Source: Rhodospirillaceae bacterium (GTDB lineage Bacteria > Pseudomonadota > Alphaproteobacteria > Thalassobaculales > Thalassobaculaceae). Taken from it: 60,787 bases of DNA. The stretch spans positions 1 to 60,787 of the forward strand of contig JABIRP010000403.1 in assembly GCA_018699735.1 (NCBI GenBank), read 5' to 3'. The translations under genes and the position numbers were made by a program. Below the pieces are notes generated by a model, which was not told the DNA's origin, made no database searches, and saw nothing but the letters and a program-made list of their open reading frames with translations. This document shows, in pieces, positions 8,429 through 16,417 of this stretch. How positions within the stretch are numbered: the first letter of the stretch is position 1; each line of letters starts with the position of its first letter.

Positions 8429-8463
8429 CCGCTTCCCGGCCGAGCACCGCGAGAGCCGGGACC
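8429..8463. repeat. Family A palindromic repeat, half copy A2
   Basis: CCGCTTCCCGGCCGA is followed by GCACCGCGAGAGCCGGGACC, matching the left half of the other family A copies. The right arm (CCGGGAAGCGG) is missing; the sequence runs into the end of the convergent PhyH gene. It is a truncated copy between two gene ends. Confidence 0.75.
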
Positions 8464-8488
8464 TTCTGGCCAACTACACTGCAACCCC

Positions 8489-9376
8489 TCACCCAGTCGC
8501 GGAATTTTGACCTTGGACTGTGAAGAACGACGCTGACTTCGGTTGTTGCGGCAGTTCGACTTCGATGTCGATCATGCGCGCGCGCGGTGCCGGTTGGCCG
8601 CGCACGATCAGGCCCTCGTTGCGGTTCGGCATTGGGTTGCGGGCGATCGGCACTGCGTCGGCGGCGGTATAGACGCAGATATAAAGCCCGCGATACCGGT
8701 CGGCTGAAGTGTTCGGGCCGGAGCCATGCATGACCCGGGTGTGCATCAGACAGACCGAGCCCGCTTTGCCGGTGATCGGCACCGCACCTGCCTGCATCTC
8801 TGCCTCGACCTCGTCGGTTACCCGGCCGACGAATGCACCGTCCTGGAACAGTGTGTACATCGGCCCCGTGTGGCTGCCGGGCACGACATAAAGGCAACCG
8901 TTCTCCTCGTCCATGTCGTCGAGCAGCAGCAGGGCCGTCACTACATCGTCATTGGTATGCGGCGTGAAAGCAAAATCCTGGTGGTGTGCCACGAAGGTGT
9001 CGGAGGCGGGCATCTTGACGTTGATCTTGCAGTGATGGTGTTTGACGTCCGGGCCAACCAGATCGGCCACCATGTCGGTCATGCGGGAGTTGCTCATCAC
9101 CTCGAAATAGGTGTCGGATATCTCCGAAGGATTGTTGGCCCGGCGCAGCGCTGGACGCTCGGCGGTATGCTCGGCCCCCATATCGAAGCGCGCCCGGCCG
9201 TCCACGGTCTCAGGCCCGAACGGATCGGTGTGCGCCCGACTTTCATCGGCCCAGCCGCGCAGCTCGTCGACCAAACCGGCAAGCTGGTCGGGCGTCACGG
9301 CATTTTCGGCGAGAAGGTATCCGTCGCGACGATAGGTTTCGACCTGAGCCTGGGTCAGCGCTTTTGGTGCGGTCAT
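8489..9376 (-). CDS. Phytanoyl-CoA dioxygenase (PhyH) family protein
   Basis: A 295-residue Fe(II)/2-oxoglutarate-dependent oxygenase. The N-terminus AQVETYRRDGYLLAENAV is typical of PhyH proteins. Iron ligands are in HHQDFAF (HxD) and the distal His in LMHTRVMHGSGPN, with the 2-oxoglutarate Arg shortly after (DRYRG). The segment DMDEENGCLYVVPGSH is the family core. ATG 9376 was chosen over upstream starts because similarity begins at MTAPKALTQ. It likely hydroxylates a small organic substrate; the neighbouring LLM monooxygenase and thioesterase suggest a catabolic role. Confidence 0.88.
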   Translation of the reverse strand: MTAPKALTQAQVETYRRDGYLLAENAVTPDQLAGLVDELRGWADESRAHTDPFGPETVDGRARFDMGAEHTAERPALRRANNPSEISDTYFEVMSNSRMTDMVADLVGPDVKHHHCKINVKMPASDTFVAHHQDFAFTPHTNDDVVTALLLLDDMDEENGCLYVVPGSHTGPMYTLFQDGAFVGRVTDEVEAEMQAGAVPITGKAGSVCLMHTRVMHGSGPNTSADRYRGLYICVYTAADAVPIARNPMPNRNEGLIVRGQPAPRARMIDIEVELPQQPKSASFFTVQGQNSATG

Positions 9377-9467
9377 TGGGTTGCTTCCTTCTGCGGTACG
9401 CTGGTCGGTATAGTGCGTCGCCTCGGCAGTGATGGCCAGTTTCTTACTCGGGCTCTTACACAGGCTC

Positions 9468-9923
9468 TTACTCGGGCTTTTCGTCGCGGATTCGAAAGGT
9501 CCCCTCACCGGTTGCCAGCAGGGTGCCGTCGTCGGAGAAGACTTCACCTCTGGCGAAGAAGATCCGCCTGCCGCCGCCGGTGCGCGTGGCGAGACAGGTG
9601 ACGCGGCCGGCCTTGGTCTGGCCGATGAAATTGGTGCTGATCGAGAGCGATAGCGCCCGGCATTTGGGCTCCCCTTCAGGCCGCCAGACGCCGGTGAAGC
9701 CGCAAGTGGCGTCGAGGATCGTCATCAGCAGACCACCATGCACGATACCGGAGCGATTTAGCAGGCGTGGCACAAGGTCCAGTTCCATCTTGGCGGCACC
9801 GTCGGACCATTCCGTCAGATGCAGGCCGAGATCGTCGTTGAAGCCGACCAGATCTTCCAGAGAAGTCAGCGGAGCTGAGGTGTCGGGTTGGGGGGCTGGG
9901 ATGTTGGGTTGGGTTTGACTCAT
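9468..9923 (-). CDS. PaaI-type hotdog-fold thioesterase
   Basis: The 151-residue protein contains NRSGIVHGGLLMTILDATCG, the PaaI/4HBT hotdog core in which the HGG turn and following Asp act in acyl-CoA thioester hydrolysis. Later segments ALSLSISTNFIGQTKAGRV and SDDGTLLATGEGTFRI complete the fold. Such enzymes release stalled acyl-CoA intermediates in aromatic or fatty-acid breakdown. It lies 91 nt upstream of, and in the same direction as, the PhyH gene, so the two may be co-transcribed. It is divergent from the SOS-controlled imuA gene. Confidence 0.88.
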   Translation of the reverse strand: MSQTQPNIPAPQPDTSAPLTSLEDLVGFNDDLGLHLTEWSDGAAKMELDLVPRLLNRSGIVHGGLLMTILDATCGFTGVWRPEGEPKCRALSLSISTNFIGQTKAGRVTCLATRTGGGRRIFFARGEVFSDDGTLLATGEGTFRIRDEKPE

Positions 9924-9940
9924 GATCCAGTCATCGGTTA

Positions 9941-9955
9941 GAACAAAAAGAGAAC
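9941..9955. promoter_or_regulatory. LexA (SOS) box, GTTC-N7-GTTC type
   Basis: GAAC AAAAAGA GAAC on the plus strand reads GTTC-N7-GTTC on the minus strand, the alphaproteobacterial LexA recognition sequence. It lies 24 nt before the chosen imuA start, in the divergent promoter region. It predicts DNA-damage induction of imuA. Confidence 0.85.
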
Positions 9956-9978
9956 AAATTTATCACGGGATGTCATGC

Positions 9979-10878
9979 ATGCCCGATCTCACCTCTCCTT
10001 GCAAGCTTGCCGCTCTCTCGAGTTTGCGCAATCAGGTGCGCGCGATCGAACGCGGCGACACTTCACGGGATGTCGGTGCGCCCGACCCCCACATGAGCGG
10101 GGCCCATACGAACGACACTAGAGTACAGCCTTTCGGCCTTGGTGAAATTGACTCCCTCTTGCCAGAAGGCGGATTGGTGCGTGGCCGGGTGCATGAGGTT
10201 CTTGGCGAGTCCCGCTCCGAAGTACGGGATGCGGCTTGTTTTGGGTTTACCGCTGCGTTGGCGGGGATCTTATCGGATGAGGGTGGGGCCGGGACGGCTC
10301 TTTGGTGTACCCGCCAAGCGAATGTGCTGGGCGGTGGTTTGTACGCGCGCGGGCTGGTTGGGCTTGGGGTTGATCCAGGGCGATTGGTAGAAGTGGTCGC
10401 ACCCTCGGCGGCGGAACGGTTGCGGGTTATGGAAGAGGCGTTGCGTTGCTCTGGCCTTGCCGTTGCGATCGTGGAACTGGATGCGACACGCGGCGGTGAG
10501 GCGGAGCGCATTGCCCTTCGCCGGTTGCGTCTGGCGGCCGAGGATGGCGGTGTGACCGGCCTGATCCTCCGCCCCCGGGCCGGCGAGGCAGAGCGCCACG
10601 CCGGGGCGGTCGAAACCAGATGGATGGTAAGCGCCGCACCTTCCCCAAATTTGTTATCCTCAAATCCATCATCCCAGGATTCGTCATTTCAAGATTGGGC
10701 ACCGCATTGGCGGGTTGAACTCGCACATGCCCGCAACGGCCGCCGGGGTGCTTGGACACTGGCTTGGCGGTCCGAAGAGCGCCGGTTTATGATCGCGGAT
10801 CCTGGGAACAAGCTGCCGATGTCAGTTTCAACCATTGGAAACAGCGGGATTCGTAATCTAATATCCAATGTGGCCTGA
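9979..10878 (+). CDS. imuA: ImuA-like translesion-synthesis accessory protein
   Basis: A 299-residue RecA/SulA-like protein. It has PFGLGEIDSLLPEGGLVRGRVHEVLG, the ImuA equivalent of the RecA N-terminal core, with weakened Walker features, and a conserved LRRLRLAAEDGGVTGLILRP block. ImuA normally acts with ImuB and the polymerase DnaE2 in error-prone repair. ATG 9979 was chosen because the LexA box lies upstream and would otherwise fall inside the coding region. Neither imuB nor dnaE2 follows; the next gene is a PilZ protein. The C-terminal 60 residues look poorly conserved, so the end may be diverged. Confidence 0.8.
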   Translation: MPDLTSPCKLAALSSLRNQVRAIERGDTSRDVGAPDPHMSGAHTNDTRVQPFGLGEIDSLLPEGGLVRGRVHEVLGESRSEVRDAACFGFTAALAGILSDEGGAGTALWCTRQANVLGGGLYARGLVGLGVDPGRLVEVVAPSAAERLRVMEEALRCSGLAVAIVELDATRGGEAERIALRRLRLAAEDGGVTGLILRPRAGEAERHAGAVETRWMVSAAPSPNLLSSNPSSQDSSFQDWAPHWRVELAHARNGRRGAWTLAWRSEERRFMIADPGNKLPMSVSTIGNSGIRNLISNVA

Positions 10879-10994
10879 TATTTGCTCGATAGGTAAGGGA
10901 CTTGGTCGCCGAATGAATCGCCACGGTGTCGCCCCGGATACCAAACAGACTAATTGGCCAAACAACCGATACTTCTGCTAGACTGGACCACCCA

Positions 10995-11552
10995 ATGCAA
11001 CGAGCCAAAGCAAGGTCAATGGTTGCTGAAGATGCAGATATGGTGACGGAACTTGTTCCGTCAGCCGAGCAGATATCGCTTGATCGTAGTGGACGGGACC
11101 GCCGCCAACACGGCCGCTGGGAAGTCAGCGGCGCAACGGTCTCTATCGAGGACGAAACCTTCTCGGTGGTCGATATTTCGATCGGCGGCTTCCAGGCCCG
11201 CATTGAGGGCGGGGTGTTTCATGTCGGCCAGGATCTTGACGGCATGCTCGTCCGTGCCGGGAAATCCACACGAAACCACCTTGATTTTTCAGCTCGGATT
11301 GTCCGTGTCGACGATGAGAGCGATTTGTTCGCCGCTGCATTCGAGCCGCTTGAAGGTCAACAGATTGACCGCCTGCTCAGTCTACTGAGCAGCATTGATG
11401 CCGAGCGACGTAAGGACAAAGAGCGCATGCATCGCGCCCGGGATCGCGGCCGCCGGATCACTCGTATCGCCGTTGCTTTCACCATTGTGGCCGTCATCGC
11501 AGTCGGCGCCTGGTTCGGATTTGGTAAAACCCTCATGAGCTTAATAAGTTAG
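10995..11552 (+). CDS. PilZ-domain protein with C-terminal membrane helix
   Basis: The product is about 185 residues long. A PilZ domain is indicated by RDRRQHGRW (the RxxxR part) and VVDISIGGFQA (the D/NxSxxG part), the two motifs that clasp cyclic di-GMP. After a basic, helical stretch (ERRKDKERMHRARDRGRR) comes a single membrane segment IAVAFTIVAVIAVGAWFGFG, so the sensor domain is probably cytoplasmic and tethered at its C-terminus. The start is uncertain; ATG 10995 and 11022 are both possible. It is flanked by imuA and pyrE with no obvious operon link. A role in motility or envelope control is inferred only from the family. Confidence 0.78.
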   Translation: MQRAKARSMVAEDADMVTELVPSAEQISLDRSGRDRRQHGRWEVSGATVSIEDETFSVVDISIGGFQARIEGGVFHVGQDLDGMLVRAGKSTRNHLDFSARIVRVDDESDLFAAAFEPLEGQQIDRLLSLLSSIDAERRKDKERMHRARDRGRRITRIAVAFTIVAVIAVGAWFGFGKTLMSLIS

Positions 11553-11722
11553 AAATCCACCACGCTCCGAACAACTTTCTAGACCCTTTTCCCGCCAAAA
11601 CGCTTTGACCCTATCTCGAATTTTCCGAACTGCCCGGGAAAGCATTGAGCCTGCGGGCTGAGCGGCGTAAAACCCGGGCGACGCCAAATCTAGAATTCGG
11701 GCAAGACATTCGGGAGACAGAC

Positions 11723-12424
11723 ATGGACGAGACACCCAGCGCCGAGATACCCAGCGCCGACTATCGCAAAGCCCCGGCGCATATTGCCGCCGATATCCTG
11801 CTTGAGATCGAGGCGGTGCACATCCGTCCCGACGATCCCTTCACCTTCACCTCGGGGCGCTTGAGCCCAGTCTATGTCGATTGCCGCAAGATCATCTCGT
11901 TTCCCCGCGCCCGCGCCCGCCTGATGGATATGGGTGTCGACATGCTGGCCCAGATCGCCGGGTTGGAGGAGTTCGACGCTATCGCCGGCGGTGAGACTGC
12001 CGGCATCCCGTTTGCCGCCTGGATCGCTGAGCGCCTTGGCCTGCCGATGCTCTATGTCCGCAAACAGCCGAAAGGGTTTGGCCGCAACGCGCGCATCGAA
12101 GGAACTTTCGAAGACGGCGCGCGGATTTTGCTGGTTGAGGATCTGGCGACCGACGGTGGCTCGAAGCTCGGCTTCATCGATGCCATCCGCGAGGCCGGCG
12201 GTGAGATCGCGCACTGCTTCGTCGTCTTCCATTACGGCAACTTCCCGGAGAGCATCACCAACATGGCCGAGAAGGGTGTGGCGCTGCATGGGCTTTGCAC
12301 CTGGTGGGACGTTCTGGCTGCGGCCGAGACCCGCGGTTATACCGCCGACCAGTTGAACCAGGTCCGCTCTTTTTTACGTGATCCCGACGGTTGGGCGGAG
12401 GCCCGGGATACGGTTGAGGTTTGA
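11723..12424 (+). CDS. pyrE: Orotate phosphoribosyltransferase
   Basis: Transfers ribose-5-phosphate from PRPP to orotate, giving OMP in pyrimidine synthesis. The 233-residue protein has FTFTSGRLSPVYVDCRKIIS (orotate/PRPP loop), YVRKQPKGFGRNARIEG (catalytic flexible loop with Lys and Arg) and the PRPP motif ILLVEDLATDGGSK, whose VEDLxTDGGSK form is usual in alphaproteobacteria. ATG 11723 has CGGGAGAC upstream. The 170 bp leader upstream shows no clear attenuator. It is followed after 18 nt by an enoyl-CoA hydratase gene. Confidence 0.95.
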   Translation: MDETPSAEIPSADYRKAPAHIAADILLEIEAVHIRPDDPFTFTSGRLSPVYVDCRKIISFPRARARLMDMGVDMLAQIAGLEEFDAIAGGETAGIPFAAWIAERLGLPMLYVRKQPKGFGRNARIEGTFEDGARILLVEDLATDGGSKLGFIDAIREAGGEIAHCFVVFHYGNFPESITNMAEKGVALHGLCTWWDVLAAAETRGYTADQLNQVRSFLRDPDGWAEARDTVEV

Positions 12425-12442
12425 CCTTCAGGAGCACAAGAC

Positions 12443-13243
12443 ATGACCGAAACCAATGACCTTGTCCTCGTCGAACGCAACGGGCACGCAGCCACCGTCA
12501 TCCTCAACCGACCGGAAAAACTGAACGCGCTGAACAAGGCAATGTGGGTCCAGCTTGGGGAGGCCATGCAAGCGCTGCATCATGATGAAGATCTGCGCTG
12601 CATCGTGCTGCGTGGTGCCGGCGACAAGGCGATGGGTCCGGGTGCTGACATCAAGGAGTTCGAAACCGAGCGTGCAAACGCCGCCCAGGCAGCCGAGTAC
12701 GGCGCTATCATGCACACTGCCATGGCTTCGATCGGAGACTGCCGGCATCCGGTGGTGGCCATGATCAAGGGGCTCTGCATCGGCGGCGCCTTGGAGTTGT
12801 CCCTGATGTGCGATCTTCGGATTTGTGGTGCTTCTTCGCGCTTTGGCATCCCGATCAACCGATTAGGCCTGGTCATGTCATACCCCGAGATCGAGGCCCT
12901 GATCGCCACGGTCGGCCGATCGACGGCGCTGGAGATCCTCTATGAGGGCCGGGTGTTTGGGGCCGAAGAGGCGCTGGCGAAAGGTTTGGTCAACCGCATC
13001 GTCGCCGACGACGAGGTCGAAGGTGAGGTCGGTGAGACGGTGGCGCGAATCTGTGCCGGGGCCCCGCTGGTCAACCGCTGGCACAAGGCTTTCGCCAACC
13101 GGATCGCACGTGGCATCCATGAAGGGCAACCGCTTGACCCGTCGGAAGCCGCCGATGGCTTTGCCTGCTTCGATACCGCCGATTTTAACGAAGGCTATCA
13201 GGCTTTCGTAGAAAAGCGCTCGCCGGTGTTCAAGGGTCAATGA
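12443..13243 (+). CDS. Enoyl-CoA hydratase/isomerase family protein
   Basis: A 266-residue crotonase-fold protein. The CoA-binding/oxyanion segments are GPGADIKEFE and KGLCIGGALELSLMCDLRI; a second acidic position lies in LGLVMSYPE, so both glutamates expected of a hydratase appear present. It probably hydrates or isomerises an enoyl-CoA in acid degradation. A good ribosome site (AGGAGC) precedes ATG 12443. A P450 gene follows 55 nt later, suggesting the pair belongs to one catabolic unit, while the preceding pyrE is housekeeping. The substrate chain cannot be defined. Confidence 0.9.
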   Translation: MTETNDLVLVERNGHAATVILNRPEKLNALNKAMWVQLGEAMQALHHDEDLRCIVLRGAGDKAMGPGADIKEFETERANAAQAAEYGAIMHTAMASIGDCRHPVVAMIKGLCIGGALELSLMCDLRICGASSRFGIPINRLGLVMSYPEIEALIATVGRSTALEILYEGRVFGAEEALAKGLVNRIVADDEVEGEVGETVARICAGAPLVNRWHKAFANRIARGIHEGQPLDPSEAADGFACFDTADFNEGYQAFVEKRSPVFKGQ

Positions 13244-13298
13244 CCCCGAGGCAAGACCGGTTTAAGGTCACATCGGATAGACTTTCCGAGGTGGCGAG

Positions 13299-14528
13299 AT
13301 GGATGACAAAATTGCGGTAACCGAAGCAGAGGCGGAAAGCTTCGATCTGGCAAACCTGCCGTCGGATTACATCGCCGACCCGTACCGGTATTTCGCTGCC
13401 TTGCGCGGTTATGACCCAGTACACCGGATGGCCGATGGCTCCTACCTGCTGACACGGTACGATGATCTCTCCACCGCTTACCGAGACTCGAAGGTCTGGA
13501 GTTCCGACAAGAAAGTCGATTTCAAGCCGAAGTTTGGCGACAGCCCGCTCTACGAACACCACACCACCAGCGTCGTCTTCAGCGACCCGCCGGATCACAC
13601 CCGCATCCGGGCGCTATTCCAAGCCGCCTTCACCCGCAAGGCGTTGGCGGCGCTTGAGCCCCGGATCCACGAACTGGTCGACCATTATCTCGACGAGTTG
13701 GCGGACCGCGGCGAAATGGAAGTGGTTTCCGACTTCTCATTCAAACTGCCGGTCGAGATCGTCTCGGTCATGCTCGGCGTGCCAACGGAGGATAGGATCC
13801 TGATCCGCGATTGGGCCCTGGTCATCTTGGGTGGTCTGGAGCCGGTGCTATCCCCCGAAGCATTCGACGCCGGCAACAAGGCGGTCGATGACTTCAAGGC
13901 CTATCTGCGCGGCCTGGTCGCCCACCGCAAGGCGCATCCGACCGACGGGCGATCCGGTGAAATCCTGACGGCCTTAATTGAGGCCGAGGAAGATGGTCAG
14001 AAACTGACCGAGCTGGAACTGCTGCACCAGTGCATCTTCATGCTCAACGCCGGGCACGAGACCTCGACCAACATGATTTCCCACGGCGTGCACGAGATGC
14101 TGAGCCGGCCGGAGGAAGTGGCGCGGTTGCGAGCCGAGCCGGCATTGATCAACTCGGCCGTCGAAGAAATCCTGCGCTATCAGGCGCCGATCCAGATCAA
14201 CAACCGCCGGGCCAAGACTGCGACCGAACTTGGCGGTGTCGCCTTGCCTGAGGGCGCACAGGTGCATCTGATGATCGGCGCCGCTAACCGCGACCCGGCG
14301 CAATTCCCGGACCCGGACCGATTTGACATTTCCCGGCGCAACAACCGGCATCTGTCCTTCGGTCTTGGTATTCATGTCTGTGCCGGCAATGCGCTGGCCA
14401 GGATCGAAGGCGTGATCGCGTTCGGTAAGTTGTTCGAACGATTCCCCGGATTGCATCTGACGGGCCCGGCAAAACTGTCGGAACGTGTGCGCTTCCGCGA
14501 GATCTGGGAGTTGCCGGTGGCAGTTTGA
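13299..14528 (+). CDS. Cytochrome P450
   Basis: A soluble bacterial P450 of 409 residues. The I-helix oxygen motif is AGHETSTN, the ExxR motif is in VEEILRYQ, and the haem-thiolate loop is LSFGLGIHVCAGNALAR with the axial Cys. N-terminal PSDYIADPYRYFAALR is typical of class I bacterial P450s such as the CYP107/CYP153-like clans. It needs a ferredoxin and a reductase, neither of which is beside it. It follows an enoyl-CoA hydratase gene, consistent with hydroxylation of a lipid or terpenoid before beta-oxidation. Confidence 0.95.
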   Translation: MDDKIAVTEAEAESFDLANLPSDYIADPYRYFAALRGYDPVHRMADGSYLLTRYDDLSTAYRDSKVWSSDKKVDFKPKFGDSPLYEHHTTSVVFSDPPDHTRIRALFQAAFTRKALAALEPRIHELVDHYLDELADRGEMEVVSDFSFKLPVEIVSVMLGVPTEDRILIRDWALVILGGLEPVLSPEAFDAGNKAVDDFKAYLRGLVAHRKAHPTDGRSGEILTALIEAEEDGQKLTELELLHQCIFMLNAGHETSTNMISHGVHEMLSRPEEVARLRAEPALINSAVEEILRYQAPIQINNRRAKTATELGGVALPEGAQVHLMIGAANRDPAQFPDPDRFDISRRNNRHLSFGLGIHVCAGNALARIEGVIAFGKLFERFPGLHLTGPAKLSERVRFREIWELPVAV

Positions 14529-14606
14529 GGAAATTGGGTTTCTTGACACGGCTTGGCCATGCACTCAGTGTCAGCGTCTCATTGACCCAGAGCGTGTGAC
14601 CCTGCG

Positions 14607-15899
14607 ATGCCGCATTCCGGTGAACCTCCGTCACTGCAATCCGAAGTCGAACGGCTAACCGCTGAGCTCGATAGCGCGCAGCAACATTTCACCGACGTGG
14701 TGATGTCCGTACAAGAGGGCTTTGTAATTTTCGACAGCGAGCGGCGGTTGTTGCTATGCAATGACGCCTACCGGCAATTCTACGTTGATGCTGTCGGTCA
14801 GGATGTCGCCAACTTGATCGTGCCGGGCGCGCAGCAATTGGAATTCCTGACGGCCGCCTTCGAAGCCGGCATGTTTCCCGATATCGAGGGCACCACCGAG
14901 CAGTATGTCGAGCAGCGGCGCTTACGACAGAAAGAGCTTCGCCGCGCTGTGGAAATTCGCTTTTCAAGCGGCGCCTGGGTTCAGGTAAACGAACGGCCGA
15001 CCCACGACGGCGGATATGTCGCCATCTATACCGATATCACCGAATTGAAGCGGCGCGAGGCTGAACTCGCAGGAAAAACCAACACGCTGGAGCAGTTGTC
15101 GAACCAACTGGCGAAGTACCTCTCGCCGCAAATCTACCAGTCGATCTTCAGCGGGCGGCAAGAGGTCAAGGTCGCCAGTAGCAGGAAGAAACTGACGGTG
15201 TTCTTCTCCGACATCGCCGATTTCACGGAAACAGCGGACAAACTCGAGTCCGAGGAATTAACCCAGTTGCTCAACCACTATCTAACGGAGATGTCGCAGA
15301 TCGCGCTCGAATACGGCGCCACGATCGATAAATTCGTCGGTGATGCCATCATGATATTTTTCGGTGATCCGGAAACTAGGGGCGTCAAGCAGGATGCTCT
15401 GGCCTGCGTTCAGATGGCCGTCGCGATGCGGGACCGGATGAGCGAACTGCAGAAGGTTTGGCGCGAGACCGGCATCGAAAAACCGCTGCGCTGTCGAATG
15501 GGTATTCACACCGACTATTGTACGGTCGGCAATTTCGGCAGCAACGATCGCATGGACTACACGATCATCGGCAGCGGCGTGAACCTGGCATCCCGGCTTG
15601 AAGCCGCCGCAGAGCCGGGCGAGATCCTCATCTCGTACGAGACCCAAGCGCATGTGAAGGACCAAGTCCAGTGCGAGGAACATGGTCAAATGGATGTTAA
15701 GGGCATGGCGTATTCCGTCGCTGCCTATCGCGTGATCGACCTGTATGAGCGGCTGGACAGTGCTGAGCGACCAATTCATGCCGAGTTGCCGCACTTTCAA
15801 CTCGATATCCAGCTTGGCGAGATGTCTGATGACGAGCGGCGCGAGGCGGCGGCGGCATTGTCGAGCGCCTTGGAAAGATTATCGAGCGACGGTAAATAG
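14607..15899 (+). CDS. PAS-domain class III adenylate/guanylate cyclase
   Basis: A 430-residue signalling enzyme. Residues about 5-30 form a short coiled coil, about 30-145 a PAS domain (VQEGFVIFDSERRLLLCND ... GYVAIYTDITELKRRE), a linker helix follows (LEQLSNQLAKYLSPQIYQSI), then the class III cyclase domain from about 195. Metal-binding aspartates lie in VFFSDIADFT and VGDAIMIFFGDP; the transition-state region is MDYTIIGSGVNLASRLE. No membrane segment is seen, so it is probably cytosolic and senses a ligand through PAS. It is a stand-alone gene after the P450. Product cAMP is most likely. Confidence 0.92.
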   Translation: MPHSGEPPSLQSEVERLTAELDSAQQHFTDVVMSVQEGFVIFDSERRLLLCNDAYRQFYVDAVGQDVANLIVPGAQQLEFLTAAFEAGMFPDIEGTTEQYVEQRRLRQKELRRAVEIRFSSGAWVQVNERPTHDGGYVAIYTDITELKRREAELAGKTNTLEQLSNQLAKYLSPQIYQSIFSGRQEVKVASSRKKLTVFFSDIADFTETADKLESEELTQLLNHYLTEMSQIALEYGATIDKFVGDAIMIFFGDPETRGVKQDALACVQMAVAMRDRMSELQKVWRETGIEKPLRCRMGIHTDYCTVGNFGSNDRMDYTIIGSGVNLASRLEAAAEPGEILISYETQAHVKDQVQCEEHGQMDVKGMAYSVAAYRVIDLYERLDSAERPIHAELPHFQLDIQLGEMSDDERREAAAALSSALERLSSDGK

Positions 15900-15939
15900 A
15901 CCGTGAAAAGTACATCGATATTGAAAAGGTCTATCGCAA

Positions 15940-16407
15940 GTGACGTTCAGAATTCGCCGGGCCCGGCTTGATGAAATCGACGTGCTAACAAAACTCAGCC
16001 TGCGGTCCAAGCAGTCAAATGGCTATGACGACGCCTTCATGGAAGCGTGCCGGGAGGAACTAACGGTGACGGAAGAGCGGATGCAGTGCGGCGAATATTG
16101 GGTCGCTGAGTCTGATCGTGTGCGGGGATGTGCCTGTCTCGTTGCCGACCTCAGCAAACGCACTGGCGAGGTTCACGCGTTTTTCATAGACCCGGACAAC
16201 CAGCGCCAGGGGATAGGGCGGATGCTTTGGCAAAAACTGGTTGAGCGGGCAAAGCAAGAAGGCCTGATGAGCCTTCACCTTGATGCCGATCCGTTCGCCG
16301 TTCCATTCTATGAGGCGTTGGGCTTCAAATCAGTCGGCATGTCACCCTCCGGCTCCATTGAAGGACGCAGCATCCCATATATGACGATCTCGTTTCCAAT
16401 GGCATAA
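15940..16407 (+). CDS. GNAT-family N-acetyltransferase
   Basis: A 155-residue acetyltransferase with the acetyl-CoA pyrophosphate loop PDNQRQGIGRMLWQKLVERA and the closing FYEALGFKSVGMSPSGS. It starts at GTG 15940, with GAAAAGG upstream. The substrate may be an amino group on a small molecule or protein; nothing in the sequence narrows it. It is convergent with the following flavoprotein disulfide reductase (10 nt between stops) and follows the cyclase gene by 40 nt. Confidence 0.88.
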   Translation: MTFRIRRARLDEIDVLTKLSLRSKQSNGYDDAFMEACREELTVTEERMQCGEYWVAESDRVRGCACLVADLSKRTGEVHAFFIDPDNQRQGIGRMLWQKLVERAKQEGLMSLHLDADPFAVPFYEALGFKSVGMSPSGSIEGRSIPYMTISFPMA

Positions 16408-16417
16408 GGCCGCCGGA

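Noticed and set aside
11553-11722. A transcription attenuator ahead of pyrE
   Set aside because: No clear terminator hairpin with a T-run or leader peptide could be drawn; only partial GC-rich pairings.
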